In this document: positions 53,467-56,436 of the stretch, piece after piece
Layout: every line of letters begins with the position of its first letter
Numbering within the stretch: the first letter of the stretch is position 1
Assembly: GCA_910586095.1 (NCBI GenBank)
Contig: CAJUHQ010000009.1
Span: 1 to 56,436 of the forward strand
DNA length: 56,436 bases
Direction of reading: 5' to 3'
From: an uncultured Lachnospiraceae bacterium
GTDB taxonomy: Bacteria; Bacillota; Clostridia; Lachnospirales; Lachnospiraceae
Program-made: the position numbers and the translations under genes
The notes under the pieces: model-generated
The model's input: the letters and a program-made list of their open reading frames with translations, nothing else
The model's database searches: none
What the model was told of the DNA's origin: nothing

Positions 53467-56436
53467 CTATATAAAATCCCTTTCCTTGAGGACAATCATA
53501 TCCTCATTATCGTATCTGCGCGCAAAGAGCACATCTACAAAGTTTTTAATCTTGGATTTTTTAGACTTCCAAATTGCCTCATCAATGATGTCCCGTACCT
53601 CATCTTTTGTCACTACATGATTGCCACTTTGCATATTGGCAATTCTTGTATAAAGAGCAAGTATGCCTAACTCATCAATAGAATATTCTAATGCCAGCGC
53701 ATAATTCTTAGCATATGCCACCAGAGCATTATTATCCATTTCCATCAAGTCAATCCTGATATTGAAATAATCGACAATCATTGCCTGCTTTTCCAAAAGC
53801 TTGGTAATTTCTTTTTTGGTATCCTCCATAATGACTACAATTCCAAGATTTTCTTGATTGAGAAGCAGCGTCATCTCATAGAGCTTTTCCTCATTCATTC
53901 CATTGGCTTTCTCTATAATAATACCACCATTATTTAGTTTCGCAAAGATTTCTTTTAAATTTCTTTGATTTAATTTTTCTCCTGTAATCTTTGCAGCCTT
54001 ACCCGAAAAACTCTGATCGATTTCCTGATATACCTTGATTAAATTTTTGGCCATTCTAACCGTGTCAAGCCCTGCATCTCCAGTGATAATGACATTTCCC
54101 GTATAAGCTGCCAAAGTCATATTGTCAAGCGCATTGATAATCTGCTTTTTAATCTTTTTTGTCACTGCAAAATTTTCAAAAAGTTCTTGTTCCTCAACAG
54201 TGAAATCCCTCAGTTCTTCTCGCTTTGCACCTGTTGCCTCTTTTTTGGTAGTAGCGACAATTTTTTCTGAAAGAGAACTTAAATCAGCAGTATTCATCTT
54301 GATCTCTTGCGTTTTTAATGCATCCTCTTTTGCCATCTCGACAATACTTTCTACATCTTCAGGATCAAGTTCTTGAGTTTCTTCTCCGTAATGTGCTCTT
54401 TGTGTGTGATATTGAAATCTGTCATATGATTCTACATCTGATTCTGTATCATATAGGTCCTGCTCTTCTTCTTGATATGACTCCTGTAAAAGATCCTCCT
54501 TACCAGAATATGCTTCGTCTCCATAAATATTTTCAGACATAGAATTTTCATAATAATCTTGTAATCTAACAGTTTTGTTGAGATCTAATTCTTCCTCTTC
54601 ATTATAAACTGTATTCTTGGATTCTTCTTCTTGATAATACTCTTTACTTTCAGACTCATCATACTGATTTGCATTATCTTCATTTACTTGGTAATATGCT
54701 TCCTCTCCAACTTCTTCATAGCTATTTGGGGAAGAATTACTTTCTTTGTAGTACTCTTGCTCATTTATAACTGTTTCACTCTCATTATAATACTCTTCAT
54801 TTTCAGATTCTTCATAGCCATCTTCTAAAGATTGATCCTGCACAGAAGAGAAGTCTTGTTTGGTTTGTTCATAATTACTTTGTGTAGATTCATTTTCTTC
54901 GTAATGTGCATTATTTTCAATTTCTTCATAATTAATGGAAGCATCTTCCTGGTAAGGTTCTTCTGATAATACCTTATCTTCTTCTATTTTTTCTGCAAAT
55001 TGTGTTTGACTGTCACCGAGATTTAACTCCGAGATATCCTGTGTATTTTTGCCTAACTCTTTTGCAACTGTTTTCTCCAAATTAGAAAGATATTCTGCTT
55101 TTTGCTCTTCTTTAATCTTTTCTGCTTTTTCTTTTTCTGACATAAACTCTACATCAAATGCATCATCAGAATTATCTTTTGTCAGTTTTTGTGGAATATC
55201 AGAAGTCACATCTGCATCTAAGAATTTTCGCTGCGTTTTCTTTTTGCTTTCTTCCTCTTCTCTTTCTAGTTCTCCCAATATTCCATTTTTAATGGAATTG
55301 TTAAAATCAGCAAAAATTTTACCTGTTTGAGTCAAAACATGTTGTTTAATTTTTTCCTGATATTTTCTTGCATTTTCAATCTTTTTACGCTCCCACTCCT
55401 CCAATACCTCTTCTAGTCGCATCTGCCCTGTTGCAGGTGTTATATTTTCTTGTGCAAGTCGATTTTGATTGATTCTATTTTTATCTTGATATACATTTTC
55501 AGCGTTGCCTTCCATACGAATATGCTCCTCATCTACCACCTGTTCCGTGATATTTCTAAGTTCATCCATATCTGAATCTTTTTTCATATATCTGGCATCA
55601 TTCCCGGGAATTAAAATTTTTTTAATAGCACCTGTGTTTGGTTCTGGTACTGTCGTGGATACATTTTTTACCATTTGCGCTACTTTTCCAGTATGAGCAA
55701 ATATTTCTTCTTGATGAGCATCTGCTAATTTATTACTATTTGTCCTACTTCCATAAATGATTGTATCACTTGTAACGCCACCTTTAGAAATCTCTTCTAC
55801 ATTAAATTTCTCACGTTCTTCCTCAAATGAATCATCGTCAGGAAAAAGTTCCTTCATGCTCTCTGCCACTACTTTTTGAAGATTTATAGTATTGTATTGA
55901 CTCATATCACCAGCAGCAGAATTAGAACTTGGTGGGCTTTGTGTCTGTGGCGCAGTCTCATATGTTTTGGCGATAGTAGTGTCTGATCCATATCTATCGT
56001 TATTATATGCATAATTGTTCGTTGACTGGCTGGAATATACTGGATTTCCATTTTCATCATAAATTTGTTCTACATAGAATTCTTCTGTATACCCTGAACT
56101 TTGATAAGAACTATCAATATAACTTAAATTTCCATAGCCATCATCAACATAACCTTCCTGCGTATAGGATTGTGTTTCATAGCCATCTTGATAATTTTCC
56201 TGCGTTCCCTGTTCCACTCCATAAAAATTTTCTACAGAATTTCCATAGGTTTGGTCATTATACCCTTGATTTTGGACATAGCTCTCATTTTCATAAGTCT
56301 GGTTATTATAATCTTGATTTTGAACATATCCTTCATTTTCATAAGCTTGGTTATTATACCCTTGATTTTGGACATAGCTCCCATTTTCATAAGTCTGGTT
56401 ATTATAATCTTGATTTTGAGTATATCCCTCATTTTC
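53467..56436 (-). CDS. Tyr/Asn/Gln-rich protein with C-terminal degenerate AAA-like domain (N-terminus outside window)
   Basis: Open in frame from 56436 to the stop at 53467, 989 residues seen; the gene continues past the window. The first 64 residues seen are four tandem 16-residue repeats (ENEGYVQNQDYNNQTY type). A disordered acidic and Gln/Asn/Ser/Glu-rich stretch of about 600 residues follows. The last 270 residues fold like AAA ATPases (TLAAYTGNVIITGDAGLDTV where Walker A would be), but Walker A is GDAGLDTVR without GKT and Walker B is GGIIIEKAN without D-E, so ATPase activity is doubtful. Function unknown. Confidence 0.72.
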   Translation of the reverse strand, partial: ENEGYTQNQDYNNQTYENGSYVQNQGYNNQAYENEGYVQNQDYNNQTYENESYVQNQGYNDQTYGNSVENFYGVEQGTQENYQDGYETQSYTQEGYVDDGYGNLSYIDSSYQSSGYTEEFYVEQIYDENGNPVYSSQSTNNYAYNNDRYGSDTTIAKTYETAPQTQSPPSSNSAAGDMSQYNTINLQKVVAESMKELFPDDDSFEEEREKFNVEEISKGGVTSDTIIYGSRTNSNKLADAHQEEIFAHTGKVAQMVKNVSTTVPEPNTGAIKKILIPGNDARYMKKDSDMDELRNITEQVVDEEHIRMEGNAENVYQDKNRINQNRLAQENITPATGQMRLEEVLEEWERKKIENARKYQEKIKQHVLTQTGKIFADFNNSIKNGILGELEREEEESKKKTQRKFLDADVTSDIPQKLTKDNSDDAFDVEFMSEKEKAEKIKEEQKAEYLSNLEKTVAKELGKNTQDISELNLGDSQTQFAEKIEEDKVLSEEPYQEDASINYEEIENNAHYEENESTQSNYEQTKQDFSSVQDQSLEDGYEESENEEYYNESETVINEQEYYKESNSSPNSYEEVGEEAYYQVNEDNANQYDESESKEYYQEEESKNTVYNEEEELDLNKTVRLQDYYENSMSENIYGDEAYSGKEDLLQESYQEEEQDLYDTESDVESYDRFQYHTQRAHYGEETQELDPEDVESIVEMAKEDALKTQEIKMNTADLSSLSEKIVATTKKEATGAKREELRDFTVEEQELFENFAVTKKIKKQIINALDNMTLAAYTGNVIITGDAGLDTVRMAKNLIKVYQEIDQSFSGKAAKITGEKLNQRNLKEIFAKLNNGGIIIEKANGMNEEKLYEMTLLLNQENLGIVVIMEDTKKEITKLLEKQAMIVDYFNIRIDLMEMDNNALVAYAKNYALALEYSIDELGILALYTRIANMQSGNHVVTKDEVRDIIDEAIWKSKKSKIKNFVDVLFARRYDNEDMIVLKERDFI
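56245..56436 (-). repeat. Four tandem 48-bp repeats in coding sequence
   Basis: Units 56389-56436, 56341-56388, 56293-56340 and 56245-56292, each encoding 16 residues of the form EN(E/G)(G/S)Y(T/V)QNQ(D/G)YN(N/D)Q(T/A)Y. Units alternate between a G-Y..QDY and an S-Y..QGY form, suggesting an older 96-bp duplication. The repeat array continues beyond the window edge. Confidence 0.85.

Overview
This is a low-GC Gram-positive chromosome segment. The genes point to the Clostridia, most likely family Lachnospiraceae: an UgpC/MsmK-type sugar ABC ATPase, DUF624 protein, SpmB, a 2[4Fe-4S] ferredoxin, a pyruvate formate-lyase activase, ThiT, GlgB and the gdpP-rplI-dnaB block. Genus cannot be fixed from the sequence alone. 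No rRNA, tRNA, CRISPR array or intact transposase was found.

Layout. 1-3.5 kb (all minus): 3' side of an ABC ATPase gene, then (in transcription order) GNAT acetyltransferase, HD-GYP protein and DUF624 membrane protein. 3.8-7.5 kb: an HPr-like protein without the phosphorylatable histidine, and a response regulator plus hybrid sensor kinase pair. 8-10 kb: orphan SpmB and a LytTR regulator with an altered receiver site. 10.1-14.6 kb: a DUF4870-type membrane protein and a 1245-residue DUF4132 protein. 15.6-18 kb (plus): tyrosine recombinase, PflA, short ferredoxin. 18-25.5 kb (minus): MerR-like protein, DnaB, L9, GdpP-type phosphodiesterase, peptidase T, a small conserved protein. 25.5-26.5 kb: non-coding, with two perfect DnaA boxes in inverted orientation and several repeats. 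26.5-31.3 kb: lipoprotein pair, divergent Crp/Fnr regulator and MATE pump, membrane-anchored FKBP-type isomerase. 31.4-36.1 kb: an operon of flavodoxin-fold reductase, metallopeptidase-like/VWA protein, MoxR AAA+ ATPase and leucine-rich-repeat protein. 36.4-41.3 kb: a 1646-residue surface protein with a Thr-Glu tract. 41.7-48.6 kb looks accessory: TetR plus hydrolase, XRE-methyltransferase fusion, MerR plus two flavodoxin-like genes (one interrupted by TGA), and two orphan unknowns. 48.9-49.8 kb: TPP riboswitch and thiT. 49.9-56.4 kb (minus): two small unknowns, GlgB, and a large Tyr/Asn/Gln-rich protein ending in a degenerate AAA-like domain, cut by the window edge.

How genes work together. 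MoxR ATPases and VWA proteins are known partners, and in Escherichia coli DUF4132 genes sit beside a MoxR/VWA set (yeh cluster), so the DUF4132 gene at 10.9-14.6 kb and the operon at 31.4-36.1 kb may belong to one functional system. Three regulator genes have dyads beside their promoters (MerR, TetR, Crp/Fnr), each suggesting a simple local switch. ThiT is controlled by a TPP riboswitch whose downstream leader can hide the ribosome binding site.

The non-coding DNA is unusually rich in dispersed palindromes. At least six repeat families recur, including a pair of MITE-like elements in opposite orientation, one of which carries a 57-bp palindrome inserted inside it.
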